Below the pieces are notes generated by a model. The model searched no databases, was not told where the DNA came from, and was given only the letters and a program-made list of their open reading frames with translations. Of a DNA stretch of 64,000 nt, positions 34,774 to 46,512 are shown in pieces; positions within the stretch are counted from its first letter, which is position 1; each line of letters opens with the position of its first letter. Source of the stretch: Adenanthera pavonina (lineage: Eukaryota; Streptophyta; Magnoliopsida; Fabales; Fabaceae); NCBI GenBank assembly GCA_026686845.1, contig JAIVEN010000026.1, forward strand, positions 20,000,001-20,064,000, in the 5' to 3' direction. The translations under genes were made by a program, and so were the position numbers.

Positions 34774-37706
34774 ATGGAAAATCAAACTGTAAGTTCTCAA
34801 GTGCCAAAATCGAGTCCGGTAATGATTACTGCTCATCATTTAAATGGGCAGAATTACCTTCAATGGAGTGCGAGTGTGCAACTCCTCATCACCGGCAAAG
34901 GTAAATTGGAATATCTCACTAGTGAAGCAGTGAAAACGAGAGAAGATGATCCTAAATTTTGAGAATGGCACACGAACAATAGCATGGTTCAAGCGTGGCT
35001 GATCAATTCAATGATACCTGATGTGGGAACAAATTTTATGCTCTACAAAACTGCTCATGAAGTCTGGGAAGCAGCGAGAGAAACCTACTCTTTTGTAAAA
35101 AAAACAAGGCAGCAGTACTGAACATAGAAGCTTTTCTTCATGACTTCCACCAAAACTCATTAGGGGTTACTGAATACTACAACACCCTAATGAAGCATTG
35201 GCAACAATTGGACTTGTACGAAGACATTACTTGGACATGTGCCAAAGATTTGTTGTAGTACCAACAAGTTAAAGAGGAGAGAAGACTCTTTAAATTTATA
35301 TTGGGCATGAATTCAAACTTTGATGATTACAAAGGGAGAATCATGAACCTAGACAAATTACCTACTTTAAAGGAGGCTTTCTTTGCTGCTAAATGTGAGG
35401 AAATCGAGAAAAAATTGATCAACGAGAGTCAATCTCAAATTCTGAATCCAGAATCCACCGCGTTGGCTGTGAAAGGAGGAACTGGAAATTTCTGACAAAA
35501 GAAAAGAAACAAGCCCACCTGTGAACATTGTGGAAAAATAGGACACTCTAAAGATACGTGTTGGTTCATACATGGTAAACCAGCGAATATCAAGAGTCAA
35601 GGAACCAGTGGAGGTAGTTGATTGATTGCCCAAAACAACAATACCTCTATGCCATTTACTCTTGAACAAGTACGGATGCTTCAAAAGCTGTTTGGTAATC
35701 AGATTCGGGTGCAAGAAAATGGTACTGGACTTATTGCAAGTACCAGTGGACAAACTACATCTCTTACAACTACTTCTAATCAAGGTAATACATGGGTAGT
35801 AGACTCGGGGGCGAATGAGCGTATGACAAGTGACTGGTCCACTTTTGCTGATTTGAAGCCCTATAATAAAGACCATTTTGTTACAATGGCTGATGGAAAT
35901 CAAGCCAGAGTTGAGGGAATTGGGACAGTAAAAATTTTAGAAAAATTAATTTTTCATGATGTTCTATTTGTCCCATATTTATCCTATAGTTTGTTATCTG
36001 TCAGCAAACTAACTCAAGACTATGATTATATGGTGGTATTTACTAAACATCAATGTGTGATCATCTTTCAGGACTTGGAGACATGGGTGATGATTGGCTA
36101 TGTTGAGGAGCAAGCTAGACTCTATCTAGTGAAGGATGATAGCAAAATTGAAGGTCAGAATAAAGGAAGAAATAAAGTTAGTTTGGCAGCAACGGATAAT
36201 TTGAAGTTATGGCACTATATGTTAGGGCATCCAAATTTAGAATATATGAGGAAAATGTATCCTCAACTTTTCCATAATAAAGCTGAATTTGATTGTGAGA
36301 TTTGTTAGTTTTCAAAGCATGTTTGATCAAGTTATCCTCAACATTCTCATGTTTCTTCCAAATCTTTTCATTTAATACATAGTGATGTTTGGGGTCCATA
36401 TAAGACTATGAGTTTCTGTGGTGTCAAGTGGTTTTTAATTTTTGTAGATGATCACACATGGATGACTTGGACTTATCTTCTTAAGGAGAAAATTGAAGTC
36501 CTCCCATTATTTAAATTTTTTTATCAACTCACCCAAAACCAATTTCAAACCACTATTCAGATCTTACGAATAGATAATGGCATAGAGTTTTGCAATAATG
36601 CTATGAGTGAATTTCTACATGATTATTCACCAAAACTCATGTGTATACTCTCCACAACAAAATGGTGTTTCTGAAAGAAAAAATCGACACCTAGTTTCTG
36701 TTGCTCGCTCATTGCTACTAGGATCAAATGTCCCTAAAATTTATTGGGGGGAAGCTATCTTAACAACCACTTTCTTAATCAACCGCATGCCATCAAGAGT
36801 TCTTAATTTCCAGTCACCATATTCATGTTTATTGCAAATTTTTCCTAATGCACAGTCATTTATTCAGACTTTGCCCTATCGAGTATTTGGGTGTACTGCA
36901 TTTGTGCATATTTATAAAGGTGACAAAGATCTAGAAAAGGCATTGTTGTCTCTCAACGGAAATATACCCTTGATCTACTCAAGGAGACAGGAATGCTTGG
37001 TTGTAAACCTACAGATCCTCCAATGGATACTAATTATAAAAATGAGTTGATGGAAGAAAGTGCACCAGTAGATACCACGCGGTACTAAAAGCTAGTTGGT
37101 AAACTTATTTATCTCTCTCATACATGGCCAGACATATGCTTCCCAGTAAGTATTGTAAGTCAGTTCATGAATAACCCTACTGAGAAACACATGGCTGCAG
37201 TATACCGAATTCTAAGGTATCTTAAAATGACACTTGGAAATGGGATTTTTTTAAAGAAGAACAGCTCCAGAAATATAGCTGTATATACTGATGCAGACTA
37301 GGCAGGATCAATCACAGATAAGAGGTCAGCTACTGGATATTGTACTTATTTATGGGGAAACTTAGTAACATGGAGAAGTAAGAAGCAATTTGTAGTTCCT
37401 CGTAGTCGTGCGGAAGCTGAATACAAAGCCTTATGCATGGGAATTTGTGAAGGATGATAGTTGAAGCAATTATTAGATGAGCTCAGGTTTCCAATATAGA
37501 ATCCTATGGATGTGTTATGTGACAATCAGGCAACCATAAGTATTGTCAATAATCCAGTCTATCATGATAGAACCAAACATGTAGAACTGGATAGAAATTT
37601 CATCAAAGAGAAGATTGAATCTAACATTGTTGACTTGAAGTATATATCCTCTGCAGGACAAATAGTTGGGAATCATTACAAAGGCAATGTCAAGAGCCAA
37701 GTTTGA
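34774..37706 (+). pseudogene. Gag-pol of the small copia element, RT mostly deleted
   Basis: Gag starts at 34774 (HHLNGQNYLQWSASVQLL) and has a CEHCGKIGHSKDTC knuckle near 35520. Protease WVVDSGANERM lies near 35795, integrase LWHYMLGHPN near 36210 and the core around LILVDDH-like FVDDHTW near 36445. Around 36945 the sequence jumps from late integrase to the distal pol segment, so the YVDD-bearing RT is missing. RNase H then runs to 37706 with TDAD, RAEAEYKAL and DRTKHVELDRNF. Multiple stops and shifts are present. It is a different copia lineage from the large elements. Confidence 0.82.
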
Positions 37707-37762
37707 AGACCTAAGGTACAAGTTGGGAATGTTAAATATACATTTACCAGCTTAAGTGGGAG

Positions 37763-37976
37763 TGTCGATAGTCAGTTTAATATTTAATTATTATTTGAAT
37801 TAGGTATGAATAATCTTGAATTAGTTTGTTATTAGATATTATTTGACTGGTTGAGATATGATATTATCTCTTCCAATTTTGATGTAACAAACTACTTTCT
37901 CTTGATTATTATATAATAGCAATTACCTAGGGTTGAGTATGTGATGGACTCACCCTATTCACTAAAAAACGCTATA
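37763..37976 (+). repeat. Right LTR of the small copia element
   Basis: 214 bp, TGTCGATAG...GCTATA (terminal CA mutated to TA), preceded by a TAAGTGGGAG polypurine tract. Confidence 0.9.
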
Positions 37977-39122
37977 GTTATTTAGCTAACCTAAACAGGG
38001 CGCCTTAGCTTTCCTAGCTTTCCAGCCATATGCATAGCCTTTAATGCAGATATTGCAGAGATTATTCCAAGTAATCCATCAAACATCCCAGCATCAACCA
38101 CAATATCCTATTCAAAAGAATAAGAAACCATTAATATTGATCAGCATGAAAATAGTTCCATCAATTGTCAAGGTAATATAAAACAAGTTTTTGATGATAT
38201 AAATGCATCACCAAGTGAGAACTAATAAAAAAAGCCTCAGCATCTGCATTTGCACCCTCTGCTCGACCATATACATTCCCCAAATCATCCACCCACCTGA
38301 CGATAAGGAAAATCATCAGTCAAGCTTTCAAAAGCAAATGTTAAAGTTGAAGAAGTCAAAATGCTAACGTTCTCAAACCAACATCCTCCATCCATTTTTG
38401 AATGAGATTAATTACCCTCATGGATGCAGGACTCAAAAATGTCCTCTCCAAATAGCCATTAGCATCACTCACTTGTTCATCCAGCAGCAATATTAACTGT
38501 TAAGAATGAAGTGCAGTCTTATGGTAAATCAGCCACTGGATAGGCATAACCTTCAAGTACTGGTATTTGAAGACATAGTGAAAGCTTCTAGTCAAAATCT
38601 ACAAGTCATGGCAATTCACTACAGGAAACAACTTACGTTCAATTTTTAGGTTTTTTCGCTTTCGGGTTCTTCAATAGAATTATATATGTGAAGAATCTTT
38701 TCTAAGGAGTCAATACTGTAGTGCGAAGTTGTAACACATGTTCAAATTTTATATTTCTTATTGGAGAACTATAGTAAGAACCCAAAAAAGAAAACTTTAC
38801 ATCTATCTTGTGGTTCAGGTCATTGCACAAGCTTTGACAGGGCAAACTTTTTTATCTAAATTGCAAAATATGAAAGATTGATGAAAAATGACATACTTCA
38901 AAACTTGAAGACATTGAGGTTTTCAGCAAATATATGAAACTTTGCAACACAAAATACACATGTCCCAGTATGAATATTTGCAATATACATAGGAAAATCA
39001 TCAAAGGAAATCAAGGAGTTTAGCTTAGATACCTTTCCAAGTTCATAGAGTCTAGCCACTGCCTCATCTCTTAGAATTTTAGGGAACAAATCACTTGTTT
39101 TCTAAATCTTCAATTCCATTAT

Positions 39123-40229
39123 CACTACTAGAAAAGAGCAATTTAGCGAGGGACAAATCCCTCACTAAATACCATTTTTCGCTCGCTAAATTGAAAATAG
39201 AGAGGGATTTTATCCCTTGCTAATTTGGTCGCTATAAATCGCGTCGCTAAATTTAGTGAGGGATAAGTAGATTCCCTTGCTAAATTAACGAGGAAATTAG
39301 CGAGGGATTTAATCCTTCTCTAAATTTAGCGAGGAACTTATTTCTCGCTATTTCCTCGCTAAACTATAAAAAAATTCAATACTGTCACATCATTGCCATG
39401 TTACCACCAATATCGCGCCACATCACATCATTGCCATGTCACCTGCCACCCTTGCGCCACGTCACATCATTGCCATGTCACCTGCCACCCATGCCACATC
39501 ACTGCCACACCACCGCCACATCACCATGATTACAAAACGTCATTGCCAAATCATATAATGATTTTAAATATGCATTTATTTAGGTTCGAACCCATGACCT
39601 CCTACTTTTAGTGCCTTTATATTCAGACTTTTGTCAGTTGAACTGGAATGTATTTGCAGTTTTTATATGAAATATTAAATATATATTATTTATCTACACA
39701 CTAATACACATATATATTTATAAATTAATATATTGTTAAAAAATAAAAATATATTATAATTTCAATTATTAATATCATAAAATACTTTATATTTTGAATT
39801 TTGTAATAAATGAATTTTCATTTTCATTTTTTACCAACAAGTTATAAAAATTTATCTAACTATTTTTATTAATTTAAAATAATCTGATAAAAATAATTTT
39901 ATAACTTAATTATTAAAAAAATTTTAATTCATTAAAATTAAATTTTTAATAAAATAATTTTAATCTATTAAAATTAATTTTAAAAAATTTAGCGTGGGAC
40001 CTAGATTTTTCGCTATTCATAATAATTTAGGAAGGAATAAAAAATTCCTCGCTAATTCCTCGATAATTTAGCGATGGAAAGGATATTCGTCGCTAATTTC
40101 CTCGCTAAATTTAATAATAGCTACGAACTTACAATTCATCGCTAATTTTCTCGCTATTTAGATCATTTTGTGAAGGATAAGTAATCCCTCGCTAAAATTC
40201 TCTTGCTAAATTTAATTTTTCTAATGATC
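39123..40229. mobile_element. CACTA-like non-autonomous transposon with TTTAGCGAGG repeats
   Basis: Begins CACTACTAGAAAA, the CACTA-superfamily terminus. The right end reads TTTTTCTAATGAT, a worn inverse. Between them TTTAGCGAGGGA / TCCCTCGCTAAA-type 10-14-mers recur in both orientations at both ends, typical subterminal repeats. The middle is A/T-rich and non-coding. The repeats of ATCACATCATTGCCATGTCAC near 39390-39530 form a short direct-repeat patch. It lies just beyond the most upstream exon found for the AAH pseudogene. Confidence 0.65.
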
Positions 40230-40796
40230 CCCAATGTTGATAGCAGGATATTCATCATTGTCTTATCTTTTTTGCAAACAGAAATCTGGCCAGCACATAA
40301 AGTAACCCATACCATACCCTCCCATAAACATCTGATCCATTAAAAAATAGCTTGGACATAGACGTCAACACAAAAGCATTAAACTATTACTCATCGTAGT
40401 CATTAATATGCTTTTTTCATAAAATATATTGAATAAAAAATTAAATTTCCGATTTGCTTGAAGTTTAAAATTATTAACTGAAATGCTTTAAGTTACTGGA
40501 TCTTGGCTATTGTTAAACCAGGATTCATTATTTTTCTTTTCAATTTTTTATAGATCTCGATTTGATTTACAGAGATTTTTTCTTTTTCTTCCAGACTTCG
40601 AGTGCATTCCAGTGTTGCAAGCACCGAAATTCATATCTTGATTGACAGAAACCGAGATTTGTTTTTTTTTAATCGCCCCTGTGATGTGACCCAGTGAACA
40701 TGGGTGAAGCTCGTGAAACTACTGCACACCATTTTTCTTTTTAAATGGTGTCACAATAAGAGAAAAATATATTTTAGGATCCATAACAAAATATTA
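40230..40796. other. Intergenic DNA, nothing recognised
   Basis: A/T-rich and without a believable reading frame. Confidence 0.5.
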
Positions 40797-41667
40797 ACAA
40801 AAAATGACCTCTAATTTTTTTTTTAAATTCTTTAAAGGATCTAGATCCTTAGTAGAGAAAAATAGTAAGAATGAATGGATAAAATTACCCTTATAACTTT
40901 TTTCAACTATAATGAATTAAATTTTTAAGTAGGCTAAACTAATTTTTTAAGTGGGTTGAATTAAATTTCCAAATGAATTTCACTAATTTTCTAAGTAGAT
41001 TGAAGTAAATTTCTAAACAGCATGAATTAATTTTCCAAGTTAATTTAACTTATTTCGTAAGTGGATTTAACTAATTTTTGAAATAGATTGAAGTAATTTT
41101 TCAAGTAGATTGAATTAAATTTCCAAGTGAAATGAACTGAATTTCCAAGAGAATTAAACTAATTTTCCAAGTGAATTGAACTCGAAATTTTCATGTGAAT
41201 TAAACTAAATTTATAGATGGATTGAATTAATTCTTCAAGTGGAATGAATTAATTTTTCAAATGAATTAAATTAAATTTTCAGGTGGAGATTCCATTTGGA
41301 AATTTAGTTCAATCTACCTAGAAATTCATTTTAATCTACTAAGGAAATTACTTCAATCTATTTGGAAAATTAGTTTATTCAACTTGAAAATTTAATTCAG
41401 TCAACTTAAAAATTTAGTTCAGTTCAATTGAAAAATTAGTTCATTCCATTTCAAAATTTAGTCCAGTCTATTTAGAAAATTAATTCAATCTACTTGGATA
41501 ATTGGCTTAGTTCACTTGGAAAATTAGTTCAATTCACTTATATATTTAATTCATTCTACTTAAAGAAATTATAAGGGAAATTTAATCCACCCATTCTCAT
41601 TATTTTCTCTAATTAAGGACTAAGATACTTTTGAGGGATTTAAAAAATTAGATGTCATTTTTTTTGT
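40797..41667. mobile_element. Foldback-type element made of short repeated units
   Basis: The left half (about 40797-41283) consists of ~20-25-bp units such as AATTTCCAAGTGAATTGAACT. The right half (about 41284-41667) consists of the reverse complements, such as AGTTCAATCTACTTGGAAATT. The outer ~130 bp of each side also match as inverted repeats (TGACCTCTAATTTTTT against the reverse of AAAAAATTAGATGTCA). Nothing coding is present. The transcript or single strand would fold into one long hairpin. No flanking duplication was identified. Confidence 0.72.
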
Positions 41668-42775
41668 CATCAATTTCAATTAAATCATCAATTAAAAATA
41701 CCAAAGCTTCATGTTGATTTATTGTTCCTAACATTGTTCTCTCCTGTTCCTAATATTGTAGTGTCATCTCCTACATTTTTTCTCTTGTTGTGTGCCATTA
41801 TTGATTGTCAAACCATGCATATGGTTGCTGATTCCCTTTCCCATTTTCCCAATGCATGTGGTAGGCTGGCAAGTGTATCATCATGTTTTTGGGATTCTGA
41901 TACACCATTTGTTGTTCCCATTACAATCATTGGTCTTCTGCATTCCGCTCCTCCCTTGGTTCATGATTGGGTAGAGTTGTATTTTTGGGTGCTAGCTTGG
42001 AAACCAATTTGGATTAATCTCTGCTAGAAAATCATGATGAGACGCGTCTTTTTCATCTTCTCCTTCTTTGCTCTACCCATTTCTCATAGCCACATGCATG
42101 CCACCATGCCCTCTGTGTCTCACCCAAGATCACATTCTTTCCCCTTTTCACTCTCTACTAATTTCTCCTGAAGTTTGATAATCTTCTCTCTCCATCTTCA
42201 ATGTTCTCACCGCTCTCATCTTCTCTCAACCCTGTCGTCCTTCGCCGACCCCCACCCATCTTTGTCTTCTACAGGCAATTTTCTTACTGGTGACCAGAAA
42301 AGAAAGGACGCCTCTTTCCTCACAACATGGCAGCACCTAGATCATGGAATCCTATTGCCATCATCAGATGTCGCCAGCGAATGCCCTCAATGTGAGCAAA
42401 CGATGCTTCAATGGTAAACTCGCTAACCTTCATTGCCTTTTTTCTCTTTCCCTCTGGACGTTGCCCTGATAAAATTGTAGGATTTTTTTTTAAAGTTTCA
42501 GTGGCTTTTTTGTATTTTCTTGTGGTTCATCTTGATACTAGATTTGGCTCTTTTGAATAATCTTAGATCATTAGTGAATTTCAGGGGATGGATTGGCTAT
42601 GCAGTGGCAGTGATGAGAGAGGAATCTCTAAGGATTTGTTTATTTAGTACGTGCTTTTTAATTTGAAGTTGAACAAAAAAATTAATTTCCTGCGAATTAA
42701 GTATTATTTATACTTGCAATGTGTAGAAACCTATTGGCGATTCTTGGTTTTCAACTGAACAAGAAAATTTGCTTG
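41668..42775. other. Intergenic DNA, possible remains of 5' exons
   Basis: The stretch 42030-42420 is C/T-rich with short frames (for example a 62-codon frame from 42232) but no family match by eye. It could contain leader sequence of the RNA-binding-protein pseudogene that follows. Confidence 0.35.
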
Positions 42776-43240
42776 CAAGTGGCCTCAATGAAAGTTGTTT
42801 GAAATAAGCAAACTAATCAATCTGAAGGTTATAGTTCTATTGAGTTTTTATCTCTTGTAGCTATTGAGAGAATACTTCAAACATTTAATGACACCATCAT
42901 GCCAAATGGTGGGCAAAGCTTCTGATTGAATTGGGCAACTTTTAGTGGTGGTGATAAGTGGCATGATGATACTCCAGATTATACAATCTTCATTGGAGAC
43001 TATGCTGTAGATGTTATGGATTATATGCTAGAGGAAATGTTTTAGTCTGGGTATCCCTCAGTTAAAGGTGCAAAATTGATTGATAGTCTCACTGGGAGGA
43101 CAAAGGGTTATGTTTTTGTTAGGTTTGGAGATGAAAGTGAACAAATTAGAGCTATAACTGAGATGAAAGGTGTATTATGTTCAATAAGACCAATGCAGAT
43201 TGGACCAGCCGCTAACAAAAACCCTTGGGCTCATCCAAAG
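42776..43240 (+). pseudogene. RBP45/RBP47-type RNA-binding protein fragment, degenerate
   Basis: Reads the end of RRM1 (NKQTNQSEGY, RILQTFNDTIMP), the linker LNWATFSGGDKW, then RRM2: DYTIFIGDYAVDVMDY and GRTKGYVFVRFGDE with the RNP1-like GYVFVRF, ending IGPAANKN. Three in-frame stops interrupt it (near 42800, 42933 and 43043). A CAAAG|GTAGG donor after 43240 suggests an unprocessed copy. The family binds poly(U)/poly(A)-rich RNA in nuclei and stress granules; this copy is not functional. Confidence 0.72.
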
Positions 43241-43352
43241 GTAGGTCCCTTTCAAAGTTGTTTTAATGTGGCCTTTTTTGAAAATGTCTGTACTGTATGC
43301 ATTTTATAGAATATTAGACTGGATTTCTTATGTTGTTAGTAGTTCTAGACTA

Positions 43353-46300
43353 ACTCCACTTATGTGGTGTCATAGCTGGTCCCAAGCCCAGATAAAGGAG
43401 GAGGGTTGTGTTAGGCCTTCGATAACCAACATAAAATTCTGTCAAATCTCTATGATATGGATCAAAGACGTTTTTGTGCTAAGACTAGGTCGTTACCAAG
43501 AAGTAACGTAATATATGGCTCGAATGCAGTGTTAAATGAGTTAGAGCTGCTACATCGTCACCTTGGTGTAGTGTTAAATAAGTAAGGGTTCCCACATCAT
43601 TCCGGACAGATGTGGGTAAAGAAGTTAGCCTAGGAGATAAGATTCAATTTAGACCTTTGAATATTGGTACTTTAATAGGTAAATCTATGGAGGTAGTGGA
43701 TGCTATAATTCAAAGGAGAATTAATATATTGTGTCTTCAAGAAACTAAATAGGTGGGAGAAAATGCTAAAGAGATAGATACTACTAGTTTCAAACTTTGG
43801 TACATAGGGAAGGTCAGAGTCAGAAGTGGAGTTGGTATTATTATAGGCAAAGTTTGGAAAAAGAATGTGGTGGGAGTCAGAATGATTGGAGATAAGATCT
43901 TATCTGTAAAATTAACTATTGGACATAATACTTTCAATGTTATTAGTGCTTACTTACCTCAAGTAGGGTCAGAAACACAAATTAAGGATAAATTTTAAGA
44001 AGATTTGGAGGGCTTGGTTTGAGACCTTCCACAAGAGGAAAAGATTTTCATTAGTGGGGACCATATTGGCCATGTGGGAAAGAGACAAAGCAATATGGAG
44101 GAGCTCATGGCAATTTTGGTTTTAGAGAATTAAATGAGAAGGGGCATTTTATTCTTGATTTCTCAATCACTTATAACCTCACCATTATGAACACTTGTTT
44201 TAAGAAACGGGAGAAGCATTTAGTCACATATAAGAGTGAAGCCCAAAGGCCACAAATTGACTTCTTTTTGGTAAGGAATTCAAATAGAATAGCTTGTAAA
44301 GACTGAAAAGCAATCCCTGGTGAGAGCTTAACTTGACAGCATAGAGTCTTGGTCCTTGATGTGCTAGCTGGCTAAGAGCTATAAATTGAAAAGTTGAAAA
44401 GTCTTAAATCCTAGGATCAAGTGGTGGCAACTAAAAAGTGAACAACAATTGACCTTTATGAGAAAAGTATTGGAGGAAGGTAATTGGGACTCGCTAGGAA
44501 GTGCTAACATCTTGTAGGATGAGATGGCTAAGAGGATCAAGGATACTGCTAAAGTAGTCTTGGGTGAATCCAAAGGTTTTAGACCTAGAGATAAATAATC
44601 TTGGTGGTGGAATGAGACTGTGCAAAAGAAGGTTAAACATAAAATGGAGTGTTTCAAAGCCTTATACTTGTGCAATAATGAGAAAAATTGGAAGAGTTAT
44701 CGCTTAGTTAGAAAGGAGACTAAAAAAGCAGTGAGCGAGGTTCAATCTAAAGCTTTTGAGGAATTTTACCAAGATTTAGGAATGAAGAACGGTGAACACA
44801 AGATTTACAAAATTGCCAAGAATAGGGAAAGAAAGTTAAGAGATTTGGATCAAGTAAGATACATTAAGGATGAGGAAGGAAAAGTTTTGGTTACTGATAA
44901 TGATATCAAAAAAAGATGGGAGAACTACTTTTATAAGCCCTTCAATAATTGATTGGGTATGACTAGTGATACAGAAGGTTTAACAACTTATGAAATTGAA
45001 TTGAATTTGAGTTTCTATCATAGGATTCGGGTTAGAGAGGTAAAAGAAGCTTTTAAGAGAATAGATAATGGTAAAGCTATTGGCCTCAATGGTATTCCTG
45101 TCGAAGTTTGTAAATGCTTAGGAGAGAAGGAGGTTTTGTGGCTAACTAAGTTTTTTAACAAGATTTTAAGGTCAAAGAAAAAGCTAAAGGAATAGAGAAA
45201 GAGCACTTTAGTGCACATATACAAGAACAAGGGGGATATTTAAAATTGTGCTAATTATCGGGGGATGTGTCATACCATGAAACTTTGGGAATGAGTGATT
45301 AAGCATAGACTAAGAAAAGAATATCATATTTCATAAAATCAATTTGAATTCATACCGGGATGGTCTACAACAAATGCTATTTATTTATTAAGGAGTTTGA
45401 TTGAAAAATACTGGAGTAAAGAGAGAGACTTGCATATGGTTTTCAATGATTTGGAAAAAGCCTATAATAGAGTACCAAGAGATGTATTATGGAAAGCATT
45501 GTAGAAGAAATGTGTTTGTGTGACTTATATTCGAGCCAAAAAGGATATGTATGAGGGGGCAACAACAAGTGTAAGAACTCCCAGAGGTGAGACAAGACTT
45601 TCCTATAAGGATAGGTTTACATCAAGGATCTTCCTTAAGTCCATACTTGTTTGATTTGATTTTAGATGTTCTAACAAAACATATACAGGAGGAAATTCCT
45701 AAGTGTATGCTTTTCATAGATGATATAGTCTTAATTGAGGACTCAAGAGAAGAGGTCAACTCTAAACTTGAGTTATCGAGACATACTTTGGAAAAAAGCT
45801 TCTATTTGAGGAGAAGTAAAATAGAATATATTCATTGCAAATTTAACAAGAGACAAGTTAGAAATGATTTAGAGGTAAAATTGGAGAGCAAACAAGTCTA
45901 GAATTGTTAAAGTTCAAGTATTTGGGATCAATTTTACAAAATGATGATGAAATTGATGGGGATGTTATGCATAAAGTATAAGCTGGGTGGTTAAAGTGGA
46001 GAAAAGTTTCAGGAGTTATTTGTGATCAGGAGGTACTTATTAAGCTTAAAGAGAAATTTTATCGGACTGTTATAAGGTCAGGATGCTATATGGTGGTGAA
46101 TGTTGGGCTCTAAAAGGGCAATAAGAGTATAAGATGGGAGTAGTAGAGATGAGAATATTGAGATGGATGTGTGGTCATACAAAAATGGATAAGATATGAA
46201 ATGACTGTATACAAGGGAAAATTGGAGTAGCACCTATTGAGGAGAAAATGGTGAAAAATCATTTAAGGTGATTTGGATATGTATAAAGAAGAAGACAAGA

Positions 46301-46512
46301 GGAGCCAGTAAGAAGAGTTGATCAAATAGTTTGGAACCCTATTAAAAGGCATAGAGGGAGACCAAGAAGGAAACTAAGAGAATTTATAAGGCGTGACCTC
46401 TTGATAAATGATTTATCTAAAGAGATGGTGTTTGATAAAGTCCATTAATATTGTATGATCCATGTAGCCGACCCCATTTAGTGGGATAAGGCTAATATTG
46501 TTGTTGTTGTTA
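43353..46512 (+). mobile_element. RTE-clade LINE, near full length, degenerate
   Basis: Flanked by a 20-bp direct repeat at 43333-43352 and 46513-46532 with one mismatch (C/G at the thirteenth base). The 3' end, GTGGGATAAGGCTAATATTG followed by a TTG microsatellite, is characteristic of plant RTE elements. The 5' part has TCATAGCTGGTCCCAAGCCC, also typical. Length about 3.16 kb, close to complete. Confidence 0.85.
43650..46450 (+). pseudogene. RTE endonuclease-reverse transcriptase, degenerate
   Basis: The endonuclease part reads RINILCLQETK (near 43720), VISAYLPQVGSET (near 43945) and a damaged GD-N-H block (near 44065). The RT part reads VRYIKDEEGKVL, NCANYRGM, DLEKAYNRVPRDVLW and the catalytic FIDDIVL near 45715. 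The C-terminal part has RWMCGHTK and RRPRRKLREF-like segments. It is split by more than ten stops or frame shifts, so inactive. The organisation (APE endonuclease, then RT, no gag ORF) is that of RTE. Confidence 0.82.

Larger units (their letters stand above)
34296..37976 (+). mobile_element. Small Ty1/copia element in an AAH intron, with an extra upstream RNase H end
   Basis: LTRs of 214 bp each lie at 34452-34665 and 37763-37976. The PBS follows the left LTR. Before the left LTR, 34303-34451 repeats the RNase H terminus and polypurine tract found at 37612-37762, so the unit looks like two tandem elements sharing a middle LTR, with the left one almost gone. GTTAT occurs at 34291-34295 and 37977-37981, a possible 5-bp duplication of the whole unit. 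Confidence 0.82.
30963..39093 (-). pseudogene. Allantoate deiminase (AAH-like) pseudogene
   Basis: Exons read on the minus strand: 39093-39033 (LRDEAVARLYELGK), ~38471-38369 (SDANGYLERTFLSPAS), 38296-38212 (ends ISSHL), 38107-37991 (DIVVDAGMFDG), 33806-33697 (VIAFSDDKGVRF), ~33607-33521 (SVWGYVE), 33414-33328 (VHIEHGP), 32311-32069 (VRGSQGHAGTVPMSMRQDP), 31950-31825 (YTVDVRAMDD), 31320-31167 (GAGHDTMAMSHLTK) and 31082-30963 (CRGGISHSP...). This is the M20-family ureide hydrolase that releases ammonia from allantoate. Defects: glutamate to TAG at the end of exon 38107-37991; the EEGVRF acidic pair reads DK; a ~10-nt deletion before SGAGHD shifts frame; the acceptor near 33618 is lost beside a TA repeat; no 5' exon with a signal peptide was found. 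A copia element lies in the intron 33807-37990. Confidence 0.85.

Noticed and set aside
39390..39535. A CRISPR-like array of ATCACATCATTGCCATGTCAC repeats
   Set aside because: This is plant nuclear DNA; the units are adjacent, irregular direct repeats inside the CACTA-like element with no spacers.
41722..42027. A 101-codon plus-strand frame as a gene
   Set aside because: It has no recognisable domain, no splice or promoter context and lies in repeat-rich DNA; likely chance.
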